Part shown: positions 48,076 through 58,025 of the stretch, one piece after another
Position numbering within the stretch: the first letter of the stretch is position 1
How the letters are laid out: every line of letters begins with the position of its first letter
Assembly (NCBI RefSeq): GCF_001937065.1
Contig: NZ_MOWR01000003.1
Coordinates: 62,001 to 126,000 of the forward strand
Origin: Streptococcus sp. 'caviae'
GTDB taxonomy: Bacteria > Bacillota > Bacilli > Lactobacillales > Streptococcaceae
DNA: 64,000 nt
Reading direction: 5' to 3'
The notes under the pieces: generated by a model
Database searches by the model: none
Told to the model about the DNA's origin: nothing
What the model saw: only the letters and a program-made list of their open reading frames with translations
Made by a program: the position numbers and the translations under genes

Positions 48076-48582
48076 TTAAGGCAGGCGCAGAAAAACAAAA
48101 ATACTTGAAATACCGATTGCTATCAAAAGAAGAGCGACAAAGCGGCCGATGATAGCCGAAGACAGCAGTGGCTGTCCCAGCAGGATAAGCCCTAAAAGAA
48201 CAGCGAAAATACCGCTAATAAAGAGCCGCTTGCTGTCAGGGAAGCCCATCTTGCGCAGACGGTAAGCAGAAACAATCCGCAGGATACCGATGACAAGTGT
48301 CCAATAGGCAGCAATGGTAATAACAGCTGTTGTCAGTGAAAAAATAGAGGATGTTAAGAGGATAAAACCAAAAATAATCGAAATAATACTTTGCAGCAAA
48401 TTCCAGCCATTGCGTTCTTCGCTCGGCCTTGACATATAGTCTATAAATCCAGTAATCCCCACGAAGAAAATAACCAGTGCCAGCAGCCAGCCGATTGAAG
48501 CTGTCACAACCAGCGGATGAGCAAAAATCCAAAAACCGATTAAAAGTGTTAAAACTCCAGAGGTTAGTGTGAACCATTTCAT
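48076..48582 (-). CDS. DUF308 / HdeD-family membrane protein
   Basis: A 168-residue membrane protein with about six short hydrophobic helices arranged as repeated pairs, the HdeD-like pattern. In Gram-negative bacteria HdeD relates to acid resistance; in streptococci the function is unknown. It converges on the glucosyltransferase gene, with the IS now between them. A probable AAGGAGTTTTC ribosome site precedes the ATG at 48582. Confidence 0.85.
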   Translation of the reverse strand: MKWFTLTSGVLTLLIGFWIFAHPLVVTASIGWLLALVIFFVGITGFIDYMSRPSEERNGWNLLQSIISIIFGFILLTSSIFSLTTAVITIAAYWTLVIGILRIVSAYRLRKMGFPDSKRLFISGIFAVLLGLILLGQPLLSSAIIGRFVALLLIAIGISSIFVFLRLP

Positions 48583-48775
48583 ATGAAAACTCCTTAAATA
48601 TTTATCTTAATTGTATAAAATGAAAGCCGTCTTGTCAAAAATCCTTGATTGTGAACAGGATTTATCTGTCAGAGAAGACTTTGGATGGTCAGTACAGCTA
48701 AATGCTGCCCAGCTTTTAATTATACTATGATGTCAGGTTATGTAACATTAAGAGATGAGTTTTTCAAAAAAATAG

Positions 48776-50212
<1,437 letters not shown>

Positions 50213-50279
50213 AGAAACCGCCGTGCTTCTTGTTTAGCTTACTGCTGAGCAGTTAAATCTGACCTCCCAATAAAATATC

Positions 50280-50308
50280 AAGGAAGCTCTCAGGGCTTCC
50301 TTTTTTGC
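50280..50308 (+). terminator. Intrinsic terminator after gdhA
   Basis: AAGGAAGC / GCTTCCTT with a 7-base loop, followed by TTTT. Confidence 0.85.
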
Positions 50309-50394
50309 ATCTTATCAGACAAATATGCAACTTAGCAGATCTGGGGTTTATGCCAAATCAATTTCTGTTATAATAATCGCAAAGGAGAAAAGCA

Positions 50395-50847
50395 GTGAAG
50401 TTACGATTAGAGCAAATTTCCAATGGTGAAGACGAGGTTATCGTGCGTTACCGTCAAATGACTCCGACTGTTCAGGCCATCAGTGACCTTGTGACACAGG
50501 AACATGAGAAAATTCTCGGCAGAAATGAACGAGGTGAGCGCTATCTCTTATTAGACGATATTTTGTATTTCGAGAGTATCGACAGCAAGACCTTCGCTTA
50601 TACTCAAAAAGATGTCTGTCAAGTGGCCTGCAGCCTCAAAGATTTAGTAACCAGCTATGCTTTTAAAGGTTTCTTTCGCTGTGCCAAAGCCATGGTGCTC
50701 AACCTTTACAGGATTGAGCATTTCAAAAGCCAATCTTTTGGCCGAATTGAAGCAACCTTGGATAATGGTGAGAGTGTCATTATTTCGCGCAAGTATGCGA
50801 GTCATTTGCGGCAGCTATTAGAAGAAGGAGTACAGAATGAAGAATAA
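50395..50847 (+). CDS. LytTR-domain transcriptional regulator
   Basis: A 150-residue protein with a C-terminal LytTR DNA-binding domain (about 45-145: RYLLLDDILYFESIDSKTF, then FFRCAKAMVLNLYRIEHF) and no receiver domain. Stand-alone LytTR regulators in S. mutans (HdrR, BrsR) are held inactive by a cognate membrane protein, and the next gene, overlapping by 11 bases, encodes such a protein. Start is GTG at 50395 with AAAGGAG upstream. The promoter has TATAAT (50370-50375) but no -35, consistent with activator dependence and autoregulation. Confidence 0.9.
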   Translation: MKLRLEQISNGEDEVIVRYRQMTPTVQAISDLVTQEHEKILGRNERGERYLLLDDILYFESIDSKTFAYTQKDVCQVACSLKDLVTSYAFKGFFRCAKAMVLNLYRIEHFKSQSFGRIEATLDNGESVIISRKYASHLRQLLEEGVQNEE

Positions 50848-51277
50848 ATGGGAGGCCTATTTAAGCCGAGAAATTAGTATTAAGTATAAGGCGGGCCTTT
50901 ACAGTCTCTGCCACCTGTTTTACTGCGCCTCTTACCTGCTCTGGCAGAGGATTTATCATATCGACCTTTTGCAGATTGCAGAAATTGCTCTGCTGGCCTA
51001 TCTGATTTGCAACCTTCAGGTATATGTTTTAAAGAATTTTGACGAGGCAGATCGGATTTCTCCTTCTGGTATCCTGTCAGCTGTTTTTTGCACCATTCTG
51101 TATACCCTCGCTGTGCATACGATGAATTGGTTTGACGGGAGCTGGCCTGCTGCTCTTGGTTTTGGTGCTTATCAGCTCTTTTGTTATTACTGTATTTATT
51201 TGATTAACAAAATCAAGCGCAGGATTGACAGCCGCTATTTGAATCAGCTGCTGCAGGAGTATAAAGAAAGGAAGTGA
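50837..51277 (+). CDS. DUF3021-family membrane protein, probable LytTR inhibitor
   Basis: A 146-residue protein with four hydrophobic helices and a basic C-terminal tail, matching the DUF3021 pattern. In streptococcal LytTR regulatory systems a small membrane protein restrains the regulator until an unknown signal appears; gene overlap with the LytTR gene supports that role here. The ABC transporter genes that follow may be the regulated output. Confidence 0.82.
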   Translation: MKNKWEAYLSREISIKYKAGLYSLCHLFYCASYLLWQRIYHIDLLQIAEIALLAYLICNLQVYVLKNFDEADRISPSGILSAVFCTILYTLAVHTMNWFDGSWPAALGFGAYQLFCYYCIYLINKIKRRIDSRYLNQLLQEYKERK

Positions 51278-51286
51278 AATGCTCTT

Positions 51287-52123
51287 ATGACAGAACACGT
51301 GATTGACATTAAGCATTTGCAGAAATATTACGGCAAGCATATAGGCATAAGGGATGTTTCTCTCAGCGTTAAAAAGGGTGAAATTTTTGGTTTCCTAGGT
51401 TCAAATGGTGCCGGAAAATCAACAACCATCCGCTGTCTGCTGGGGCTGATCCGAGCAAGCAAGGGGGAGATGACGCTTTTTGGCGGCAGATATAAGACTT
51501 TAACAGAAAATCTTAAGCATATCGGCTACATACCGTCGGAAGCCATGTTTTACCCTAACATGAAAGTTAAGGATGTCATTCTTTTTGCGGCCAAATCCAG
51601 AAAAAAAGACTGTTCGCAAGAAGCGGACAGGCTCTGTCGGATTTTGGAAGTACCGCTGGAAAAGAAAATTGAAGACCTCTCACTGGGCAATCGTAAAAAG
51701 GTTGGTATTGTCTGCGCTTTGCAGCACCAGCCGGAACTTTTAATCTTGGATGAACCGACATCAGGCCTTGATCCGCTGATGCAGGAGCGTTTCTTTCGTT
51801 TGGTTAAAGAAGCTTGTGCAGCAGGCAGTACCTGTTTTCTGTCTTCCCATGTCCTTTCTGACATCAAAAATTACTGTGACCGCGCAGCTATTATCAAGGA
51901 CGGGGCTATTCTTACGGTTGATACGCTGACCAATCTGACGCGCAGTCAGGTGAAACACGTGACCGTTTGGAAGGACGGTCATTCAGAATCCTTTACGTTT
52001 ACAGGTTCCAGCAGTGAATTGTTAGAACGTCTGACAGGCATGCAGGCAGATGACTTTTTGGTCGAAGAACCGCCGCTGGAAGACCTCTTTTTGCAGTATT
52101 ATGAGGAGGTGGTGACCCCATGA
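51287..52123 (+). CDS. ABC transporter ATP-binding protein
   Basis: A 278-residue ATPase of the CcmA/DrrA class. Walker A is GSNGAGKST near residue 39, the signature is the family-typical LSLGNRKKVGIVCALQ, and Walker B is LLILDEPTSGLDPL. The last ~70 residues form a C-terminal extension of this class. It starts 9 bases after the DUF3021 stop and overlaps the permease gene by ATGA. Such modules in LytTR operons often export or protect against peptides or antimicrobials. Confidence 0.93.
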   Translation: MTEHVIDIKHLQKYYGKHIGIRDVSLSVKKGEIFGFLGSNGAGKSTTIRCLLGLIRASKGEMTLFGGRYKTLTENLKHIGYIPSEAMFYPNMKVKDVILFAAKSRKKDCSQEADRLCRILEVPLEKKIEDLSLGNRKKVGIVCALQHQPELLILDEPTSGLDPLMQERFFRLVKEACAAGSTCFLSSHVLSDIKNYCDRAAIIKDGAILTVDTLTNLTRSQVKHVTVWKDGHSESFTFTGSSSELLERLTGMQADDFLVEEPPLEDLFLQYYEEVVTP

Positions 52124-52908
52124 TTTTGTTCATGCATGAATTGAGACAAAACCTTAAAACGCTCATAATTTGGTCCTTGTCGGTCGGTCTGATTTGCTAC
52201 GGCTGTATTCTGCTTTATAAGAGTGTGGAGCATCAGCTGAAAGATATGGCGCAGCTGTATACCAATATGGGTGAAATGACGAAGGCTTTAGGATTGGATA
52301 AGGTTAGTATTGCCACCCTGAATGGTTACTTTGCTACGGAAATCGTAATCATGTTTGGTCTTGGAGCGGGGATGTTTGCAGCTATGATGGGAGCAAGCAG
52401 TCTGTCCAAGGAAGAAGAGGGGCACACAAGCGAATTTCTGCATACACTTCCCTTGGGACGTTTGAATATCTTGATTTGGAAATATTTCAGTCTGCTTTTT
52501 ATGATACTGATTTTCAATGGGATTGTTGCAGGGCTGGAGGTGCTTGGTATTTGGCAGATTAATCTGGACTTTTCTTATGATCTTTTGCTTAGGTATCAGC
52601 TTTTAGCTCTTTTGATGCAGGTTGAAGTTGGCAGCCTTGCTTTCCTGCTTTCGGCTCTCAGCCGTAAAAAACAAATTGGTCTGTCGCTTGGGCTGGTTTT
52701 ACTTCTTTATGTTATGGATATGATGAGCCGTATTGTGCCGGATATTGAATTTCTTAAATACCTGACCCCATACTATTTTGCGAGCGGTGCAGATGTCTTT
52801 AGTCAGGTAAGAGTACAGCCGGAGTATTTAGCAATGGCTTTTGCCGTCATCGCAATCAGTCTGGTCCTCAGTTCACTTTATTATCAAAGGAAAGATTTGA
52901 GTGCCTAG
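52120..52908 (+). CDS. ABC-2 type transporter permease
   Basis: A 262-residue membrane protein with about six helices and an extracytoplasmic loop after helix 1 (the ELRQNLKTLIIWSLSVG start is typical of ABC-2 permeases). It is translationally coupled to the ATPase gene by an ATGA overlap and ends the four-gene operon. A hairpin terminator follows at 52961-53014. Confidence 0.9.
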   Translation: MILFMHELRQNLKTLIIWSLSVGLICYGCILLYKSVEHQLKDMAQLYTNMGEMTKALGLDKVSIATLNGYFATEIVIMFGLGAGMFAAMMGASSLSKEEEGHTSEFLHTLPLGRLNILIWKYFSLLFMILIFNGIVAGLEVLGIWQINLDFSYDLLLRYQLLALLMQVEVGSLAFLLSALSRKKQIGLSLGLVLLLYVMDMMSRIVPDIEFLKYLTPYYFASGADVFSQVRVQPEYLAMAFAVIAISLVLSSLYYQRKDLSA

Positions 52909-52960
52909 ATGGGTTCAGAACATCACAGACCCGCCAGAAAAACCTTAGAAATATTAAAAG

Positions 52961-53014
52961 GAGCGAAAAGACGCAGCTGAAAAAATGTGATTTTTAGTTG
53001 GTCTTTCCGCTCCG
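52961..53014 (+). terminator. Hairpin after the LytTR-ABC operon
   Basis: AAAGGAGCGAAAAGAC pairs with GTCTTTCCGCTCC across an AT-rich loop. A clear T-run is missing, so its strength is uncertain. Confidence 0.5.
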
Positions 53015-53133
53015 GGCAGCTACTTTTTTCGGTTCCATAATATCTGCAGTGGTAAATCCACTAAGAGGTATTAGGGAGTTTTTTTGGTTTGACTGTTGGA
53101 GTGCAGTTTGGTTTTTACCTTTTCCAAGCTTTG

Positions 53134-54117
53134 TTATTGCTGCTCCTGTTTTCTTTTTTCTTCTTCCTTGGTAATACCGTGACGTTTTGGCTCATCTTTT
53201 CGCATATAGTCTAGTTCGAAAGTGTGAGCTTTAGCGATGGCTTGTTCCAGAGAGTCTTTAAATTTTTCCTGATCTTTTGCTCGGTAGTAGGTGTTGGCTG
53301 ATATAATATTGTTACCGATCTTAAAAAGATAGATACTTTCGATAACATCGCCATCAGTGTAGGGCATTGTTTGCTGATAGGCATAGACTGTTCGGCCGTG
53401 AATGGTCACAGGTGCATAGGTAATAAATCCATTTATTAAGTTATGAGAATTGGCGACATTATCGATGCTTCTGTTAAATCGCAACTGTTCCTGTCTCTTT
53501 AATTCCTGGGCAAAGACATACTGGGACTTGTTTATTTTAGCAAATTTTTTCCCCTCCTTTGAAGCTGCATAGTCTTTGACAGAGTTATATGGTTTTTGAG
53601 TTGCGATGATTTTAAAATAGGCGAAAGCACCTGAATTTCCTTTATGATTGAGAATAAGAATGTATTTTCCGAAGTTGCCGGTAGGCGCCTGCCGATCTTT
53701 ATAGGTCTGCTCCCAATTTTTAGGAATCGAAACAGCAACAGCAGTACCGGGAAGCCAAGATTCATTTGCTTTTAATTCCTGCGGTTTCCTCTTTTGATAG
53801 CTGTCAGCCCAGTTCAGCAGTTGGGTCTTTTCATGCTGATCGGAAGCAGTCTGCGTGCCAGAATTCATGGCCTTTCGATAAGCCTTCTCATTAAAGAAGA
53901 GGGGGTCCTGGTACCTTTTCACAGCGACCAGGTAGTCCATTTCTGCTTCTGTATAGGGAAGGGGCTTGTTCATTAAAGCTCCATAGTAGGTTGGATAATC
54001 ATTTTGGCGCCTTAATTTAAACACTTCGTAGCCGCCTACAAACAGCACAGCTATCAGCGCTATCCCTAAAATGATAAGAATGATGCGTCCGACTTTAGAT
54101 TTAACAAATGTTTTCAT
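53134..54117 (-). CDS. Membrane-anchored extracellular protein of unknown function
   Basis: A 327-residue protein with a basic N-terminus and one hydrophobic segment (about residues 11-32, IILIILGIALIAVLFVGGYE). The remaining ~290 residues are hydrophilic and probably outside the cell, ending in a Lys/Glu/Gln-rich tail. No lipobox or sortase signal is present, so it is likely held by an uncleaved anchor. I do not recognise the domain. A probable extended -10 (TGCTATACT on the minus strand, 54278-54270) lies upstream, and AAAGGAGAG precedes the ATG. Confidence 0.8.
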   Translation of the reverse strand: MKTFVKSKVGRIILIILGIALIAVLFVGGYEVFKLRRQNDYPTYYGALMNKPLPYTEAEMDYLVAVKRYQDPLFFNEKAYRKAMNSGTQTASDQHEKTQLLNWADSYQKRKPQELKANESWLPGTAVAVSIPKNWEQTYKDRQAPTGNFGKYILILNHKGNSGAFAYFKIIATQKPYNSVKDYAASKEGKKFAKINKSQYVFAQELKRQEQLRFNRSIDNVANSHNLINGFITYAPVTIHGRTVYAYQQTMPYTDGDVIESIYLFKIGNNIISANTYYRAKDQEKFKDSLEQAIAKAHTFELDYMRKDEPKRHGITKEEEKRKQEQQ

Positions 54118-54439
54118 AGGACTCTCCTTTTTAGATTGGTAACTGATAGTTTTATGGGCAGTTGATGGAAATACTCACTGTTTTGATTACCAGCCTGATA
54201 GATTTTTCAGGTTCATAAATGATCAATTTTGGGGACTTGCTTTTTGCAGAGAAAGCGCTTTTTTATTTAAGTATAGCATAAAAGGCTGCAAATGGGGATG
54301 TTAAATGAAAAATAGACTATCAGGATTTGGACAGATGCTAAAGCAATACAAAAACACTTAGAATCACTGTTACAATTGCGTGATTTTAAGTGTTTTTCTT
54401 CTAAAATGGAATCGAGCATTGCCCGCGCTTTTTTCAATG
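54118..54439. other. Intergenic region between queF and the membrane-anchored gene
   Basis: Apart from the minus-strand promoter near 54270-54278 and the que terminator at 54350-54397, I see nothing recognisable here. Confidence 0.5.
54350..54397 (-). terminator. Terminator of the que operon
   Basis: AAAAACACTTAGAATCAC and GTGATTTTAAGTGTTTTT are almost perfectly complementary, separated by 12 bases, with T-runs on both strands. Confidence 0.8.
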
Positions 54440-54931
54440 CTAACGGTTATCAATGGTTTCGGGATAGAGGTCGTGATTGGTCAGGCGGTAGTGGGCCATT
54501 TCTTCATATTTGCTGTTTGGGCGGCCGTAATTATAATAAGGGTCAATAGAAATACCGCCGCGCGGTGTAAACTTGCCCCAAACCTCAAGATAGCGCGGCT
54601 GCAGCAGTTCGACCAAGTCTTTGCCGATAGTATTGATGCAGTTTTCGTGGAAATCTCCGTGGTTGCGGTAGCTGAAAAGGTAGAGTTTGAGGGACTTGGA
54701 TTCGACACATTTTTTATCTGGAATATAAGACAGATAAATGGTTGCGAAATCAGGCTGCCCGGTTATAGGGCACAGAGATGTGAATTCCGGACAGTTGAAT
54801 TTGATGAAGTAATCGTTATCTTGATGCCGATTATCAAAAGCTTCTAAAATATGAGGATCGTAATCAAAGCTGTAGTCAGTCTTTTGATTTCCCAAAAGAG
54901 TTAAATCGTTCATTTCTTGTGTTTGTGACAT
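54440..54931 (-). CDS. queF: NADPH-dependent 7-cyano-7-deazaguanine reductase
   Basis: Reduces preQ0 to preQ1 in queuosine synthesis. The 163-residue single-domain (unimodular) protein has the catalytic Cys in [19 protein letters not shown] near residues 45-63 and the NADPH-binding QueF motif [21 protein letters not shown] (given in part: [15 protein letters not shown]). It is the last gene of queC-queD-queE-queF on the minus strand. Confidence 0.96.
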   Translation of the reverse strand: MSQTQEMNDLTLLGNQKTDYSFDYDPHILEAFDNRHQDNDYFIKFNCPEFTSLCPITGQPDFATIYLSYIPDKKCVESKSLKLYLFSYRNHGDFHENCINTIGKDLVELLQPRYLEVWGKFTPRGGISIDPYYNYGRPNSKYEEMAHYRLTNHDLYPETIDNR

Positions 54932-54947
54932 TTTTTACCTTTCTAAT

Positions 54948-55664
54948 TTAAACGCCGCGCTGGTTATCGTAGATTAATGTATGAAGCTGGGGCAATACTC
55001 GGACATTGCCCCAGGAATCATCCTGAGCAATGCGTTCCCATAGGTTTTTAAGCCTTGTCAGCTGGTGCTGGACAATATCACCGGAAGCCTTGGGCTCAGG
55101 ATTCCCTGCTGATAAATAGAGAACATCGGGCTGATAGCGTTCCTGGATCATCTTAGCAAAATCCAGATCAGCCTCGTCAAATATAGGAATTTTATAGGTG
55201 ACCTTTTGAGGGTCTAACTGGGAGACAATAAAGTCCAATGTGTCAAAATTGACATCCATTTTGCTGGAAGGGGGCTTGGGACTTAGAGTTACTTGGTCAA
55301 TATCCTTTAGCCAGCTCTGCCAGCGTGAACCTTGTGTTTCAACAGCCAGTGTTACCTGCCGGTCCTTTAATTTGGCTACAAGTTCCGCCATGTTAGCTGC
55401 CAAAAGGCAGGGATTGCCTCCAGACAGCGTAACATAATCATAATGTCCCAATTTATCCAGTGCATCAATGACCTGATCGCTGGTCATCATAGTTGGTTTT
55501 TCAGAACCGTCCCAGGTAAAGGCGGAATCGCACCAATCGCAGTGATAGTCGCAGCCGCCCGTCCGCACAAACATGGTTTTTTGACCGATTGCCCGGCCTT
55601 CTCCCTGAAAAGTGGGGCCGAAAATTTCAAGAATCGGCAGTTTTAAAAGACGCTGTTTTTTCAT
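54948..55664 (-). CDS. queE: 7-carboxy-7-deazaguanine synthase (radical SAM)
   Basis: Rearranges 6-carboxytetrahydropterin to 7-carboxy-7-deazaguanine. The 238-residue protein has the radical-SAM cluster motif in GGCDYHCDWCDSAF (CxxxCxxC) near residues 33-46 and the glycine-rich SAM block YVTLSGGNPCL. It overlaps queD by ATGA and lies 16 bases before queF. Confidence 0.96.
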   Translation of the reverse strand: MKKQRLLKLPILEIFGPTFQGEGRAIGQKTMFVRTGGCDYHCDWCDSAFTWDGSEKPTMMTSDQVIDALDKLGHYDYVTLSGGNPCLLAANMAELVAKLKDRQVTLAVETQGSRWQSWLKDIDQVTLSPKPPSSKMDVNFDTLDFIVSQLDPQKVTYKIPIFDEADLDFAKMIQERYQPDVLYLSAGNPEPKASGDIVQHQLTRLKNLWERIAQDDSWGNVRVLPQLHTLIYDNQRGV

Positions 55665-56107
55665 GCTTCAAGCTCCCATTCCCTTTTAAATTCAGCATAG
55701 GCAGAAGGGGTCTCATAGAGACGGACAGATTCCATCTGCAGGCCGCGTTCTTTGGGTAAGGCTGCTTCAAAGGTCTTAAAAATCCAGTAGACCATATTTT
55801 CGGCTGTTGTATTCATATAGGGCAGGCTTTCATTGAGGTAGGCATGGTCCAGATGCGGTTCCAGCAGCTCTTGGTAGGTGCTTTTAATGCTGCCAAAATC
55901 ATAAACCATGCCCTTATCATCTAAAAATCCGCTGACAGCAATCTGCAGGCGATAGGTATGCCCGTGCAGGGCCTTGCATTTTCCCTCATAGTTGAAGAGG
56001 TGGTGGGCTGCATCAAAGGTGAATTCCTTTGATACCAGCACACGTCTAGGGCAGTAGATTAGTGATTCTCCAGTTTCTTTTTTGATTTCTTTGGGTGCAG
56101 CAAACAT
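55661..56107 (-). CDS. queD: 6-carboxy-5,6,7,8-tetrahydropterin synthase
   Basis: Converts dihydroneopterin triphosphate to 6-carboxytetrahydropterin. The 148-residue T-fold protein has the zinc and catalytic residues in FDAAHHLFNYEGKCKALHGH (zinc His residues and Cys) near residues 32-51. The N-terminal ~25 residues are longer than usual, and the ATG abuts the queC stop. Confidence 0.94.
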   Translation of the reverse strand: MFAAPKEIKKETGESLIYCPRRVLVSKEFTFDAAHHLFNYEGKCKALHGHTYRLQIAVSGFLDDKGMVYDFGSIKSTYQELLEPHLDHAYLNESLPYMNTTAENMVYWIFKTFEAALPKERGLQMESVRLYETPSAYAEFKREWELEA

Positions 56108-56760
56108 TAATTTTTCTCCTTCTGAGCAAGATATTTATCCAGCCCTGCTTGGCGCAGATGACAGGCAGGGCACTCTCCGCAGCCGGCACCGCGGATGCCA
56201 TTGTAGCAAGTCAGTGTTTTCTCACGGACATAGTCGAACTTCCCCAGACTATCCGCTAAAGCCCAGGTTTCAGCCTTATCCAGCCACATTAGAGGCGTTT
56301 GAATGACAAATTCGTAATCCATAGCCAGATTTAAGGTGACGTTGAGTGATTTGACAAAGACATCGCGGCAGTCTGGATAGCCTGAGAAGTCTGTCTGGCA
56401 GACACCTGTTACCAGATCAGTAATGCCCAGCTGCTTAGCTAAAACAGCAGCAAAAGAAAGGAACAGGTGATTTCTGCCGTCAACAAAAGTATTGGGAACC
56501 TGTCCCTCTTTTGCTTCGATGTTTATGTCGGAAGTGAGGGCGTTCTCTGTTATTTGTCCCAATAAGGACATATCAAGAACACGATGTTTTACTCCTTGCT
56601 CAGCAGCGATTTCTTTAGCGACTGCTAGTTCCTGGCTGTGACGCTGACCGTAGGCAAAAGTAACTGTTTCAACATGTTCATAATGCTGCAGAGCCCAAAA
56701 AAGGCAGGTTGTAGAATCTTGACCGCCGCTAAAAACGACGAGAGCTGATTGACGTTTCAT
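56107..56760 (-). CDS. queC: 7-cyano-7-deazaguanine synthase
   Basis: ATP-dependent conversion of 7-carboxy-7-deazaguanine to preQ0. The 217-residue protein has the PP-loop [17 protein letters not shown] at the N-terminus and the zinc-binding [19 protein letters not shown] near the C-terminus. An AAAGGAG site precedes the ATG. It is the first gene of the operon. I could not find a preQ1 riboswitch in its leader, which is made of repeats. Confidence 0.96.
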   Translation of the reverse strand: MKRQSALVVFSGGQDSTTCLFWALQHYEHVETVTFAYGQRHSQELAVAKEIAAEQGVKHRVLDMSLLGQITENALTSDINIEAKEGQVPNTFVDGRNHLFLSFAAVLAKQLGITDLVTGVCQTDFSGYPDCRDVFVKSLNVTLNLAMDYEFVIQTPLMWLDKAETWALADSLGKFDYVREKTLTCYNGIRGAGCGECPACHLRQAGLDKYLAQKEKN

Positions 56761-56775
56761 AATAACTCCTTTAAT

Positions 56776-56827
56776 TAAGATACGGTAGAGGATTGTTATC
56801 TAAGTGCTCTGCACTTGATAACAAACG
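56776..56827. repeat. C-type repeat, copy 1
   Basis: A 52-base unit containing GTTATCTAAGTGC / GCACTTGATAAC as a hairpin. It recurs at 57013-57064 with three substitutions. Confidence 0.8.
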
Positions 56828-56848
56828 CCAATCACCATAGTGAATTGG

Positions 56849-57010
56849 CTACCTCTCCCACTAACTTCGTTTGCTTAGTAAGATTGACTAACCAAACGAA
56901 GTGTCGCAAAGGGCGTGAAGAAATCCGTATAAAAATAGGAAACTAACGCTGTGTCCCCAAGACACAAGGAAGTTTATCTTTTTTACTAGGATTTTAGCTC
57001 GTGTTCAATT
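56849..57010. repeat. B-type repeat, copy 1
   Basis: Starts CTACCTCTCCCACTAACTTC and ends GTGTTCAATT. It contains the inverted pair TTCGTTTGCTTAGT / ACTAACCAAACGAA. The second copy is at 57421-57580, diverged in the middle. Confidence 0.75.
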
Positions 57011-57012
57011 AG

Positions 57013-57064
57013 TAAGATACGGCAGAGGAATGTTATCTAAGTGCTTTGCACTTGATAACAAACG
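57013..57064. repeat. C-type repeat, copy 2
   Basis: Second copy of the 52-base palindromic unit; it lies directly between B1 and A1. Confidence 0.8.
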
Positions 57065-57422
57065 AAGCTGGACAAAAACTTGTCCAATATTCCTGTTTTG
57101 GAATAAGCTCTTGGCGCAGTGGTTGGGAGTAAGACTTGTTGGCTATGCCAACTTAGTCTTACCCCTGCACAGTTCATTAGGTGCTTTAGCTCCAATGAAC
57201 CACTGCTGGCTGGCTTTCCTTTTGCCACAAAGCCAAAGCGGAAAATCTAGCCAACTGTGCGGGGTGGGTTGAAAAGGTCTGGGAGACCTTTTTAATCGGG
57301 AAATGAAGCTTGCAAAGCAAGTGTCAAAAACGGTCTGGGGAGAGACCGTTTCAGGTCGCCACCTTAAAACCAAGACGTGGTGAGAACCAAAATTTTCAAT
57401 TTTTAGGTTGATCCCACTCCCT
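57065..57422. repeat. A-type repeat, copy 1
   Basis: About 358 bases, running from AGCTGGACAAAAACTTG to TTGATCCCACTCCCTG. It shares long identical blocks with 62737-63151, for example GAAATGAAGCTTGCAAAGC and the paired GGTCTGGGGAGAGACC. It lacks about 57 bases present in copy 2. Confidence 0.88.
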
Positions 57423-57580
57423 GCCTCTCCCGATAACTTCGCTTGGTTAGTAAGATCGGCTAACCAAACAAAGGGTCGCAATGGGCGTTAAGAAAGCGAG
57501 AAGAAATAGGAGCCTGACGCCATGCGCTTTGCGCATAAGGCAGGCTGTCTTTTCTCGATGCTTTTAGCCCGTGTTCAATT
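57421..57580. repeat. B-type repeat, copy 2
   Basis: Starts CTGCCTCTCCCGATAACTTC and ends CCCGTGTTCAATT; same layout as B1. Its middle has a separate hairpin, GCCTGACGCCATGCGC, near a GCGCATAAGGCAGGC. Confidence 0.75.
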
Positions 57581-57608
57581 TTTATTGTCATTTTTTGCAT
57601 AGAAAAAG

Positions 57609-57659
57609 GGAGCAGGACAAAACTCCGTAAAAACCATTAGCGGAATTTTGTCTCGCTCC
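57609..57659. repeat. GGAGCAGGACAAAA hairpin element
   Basis: GGAGCAGGACAAAACTCCG (57609-57627) is nearly complementary to CGGAATTTTGTCTCGCTCC (57641-57659), with T- and A-runs outside. It could terminate transcription on either strand and belongs with the GTGGGACA-type hairpins at 3.1 and 30.4 kb. Confidence 0.7.
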
Positions 57660-57921
57660 TTTTAGATGCTGCTAAGACCAGCTGCTTGTTAAGGGCAGAT
57701 AATCTTTGTCAGTTGGATCTATGCAGACTTTCAAAGCAACCTAAACTGAAGAGGCTCTTTGAAATAACTGTCTGGTTTTTTTTACGGATGGCTTTTCCCA
57801 AACATCCTTATCTAATTCTTCAATATGGTAACATGAAACATCAGTAAAATCAAGTTTTTCAGATTAATGCAAAGGAGGCACTGTCAATAGCAGACCCCTC
57901 ACGGTCAATCAAGCAGCAAAA

Positions 57922-57994
57922 AATAGTTCTCATAGAAACTTTTTTCTTGACACTATTTTTAGAAGTCGTTATAATAGTTCTCATGAGAACTATT
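57922..57994 (+). promoter_or_regulatory. rcr promoter with two RcrR-type operators
   Basis: TTGACA (57947-57952) and TATAAT (57970-57975) are 17 bases apart. A perfect palindrome, ATAGTTCTCATGAGAACTAT, covers 57974-57993 at the -10/start site. An imperfect copy with the same left half, AATAGTTCTCATAGAAACTT, lies at 57922-57941 upstream of the -35. A MarR dimer at each would frame the promoter. Confidence 0.85.
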
Positions 57995-58025
57995 AGACGG
58001 TTTTCAGAAAGAATGAGGTGTTTTC

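Larger units (their letters stand above)
56761..58021. repeat. Repeat mosaic between queC and rcrR
   Basis: No believable gene in 1.26 kb. The order is C1 (56776-56827), B1 (56849-57010), C2 (57013-57064), A1 (57065-57422), B2 (57421-57580) and a hairpin element (57609-57659), then about 260 bases of ordinary AT-rich DNA leading to the rcr promoter. C units are a short palindrome, B units about 160 bases, and the A unit is shared with 62737-63151. Confidence 0.75.

Noticed and set aside
48236..48577. Second minus-strand frame within the DUF308 gene
   Set aside because: Out-of-frame overlap of a recognisable membrane protein gene, rich in rare residues.
54380..54847. Plus-strand frame of 155 codons opposite queF
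   Set aside because: Starts inside the que terminator hairpin and lies antisense to queF, whose catalytic motifs are intact.
56761..57060. preQ1 riboswitch upstream of queC
   Set aside because: I looked for the preQ1-I pattern (AGAGGTTC stem with an A-rich tail) on the minus strand and did not find it; the leader is repeat sequence.
57143..57481. Minus-strand reading frame of 112 codons within the A-type repeat
   Set aside because: A similar frame occurs in the other A copy (62709-63050), sharing peptide blocks, but this follows from nucleotide repeat identity. The frames differ by large indels, have no ribosome site and show no protein-like composition.
56776..57580. CRISPR array
   Set aside because: The repeated units are of different lengths, palindromic and not separated by regular spacers, and no cas gene is present in the window.
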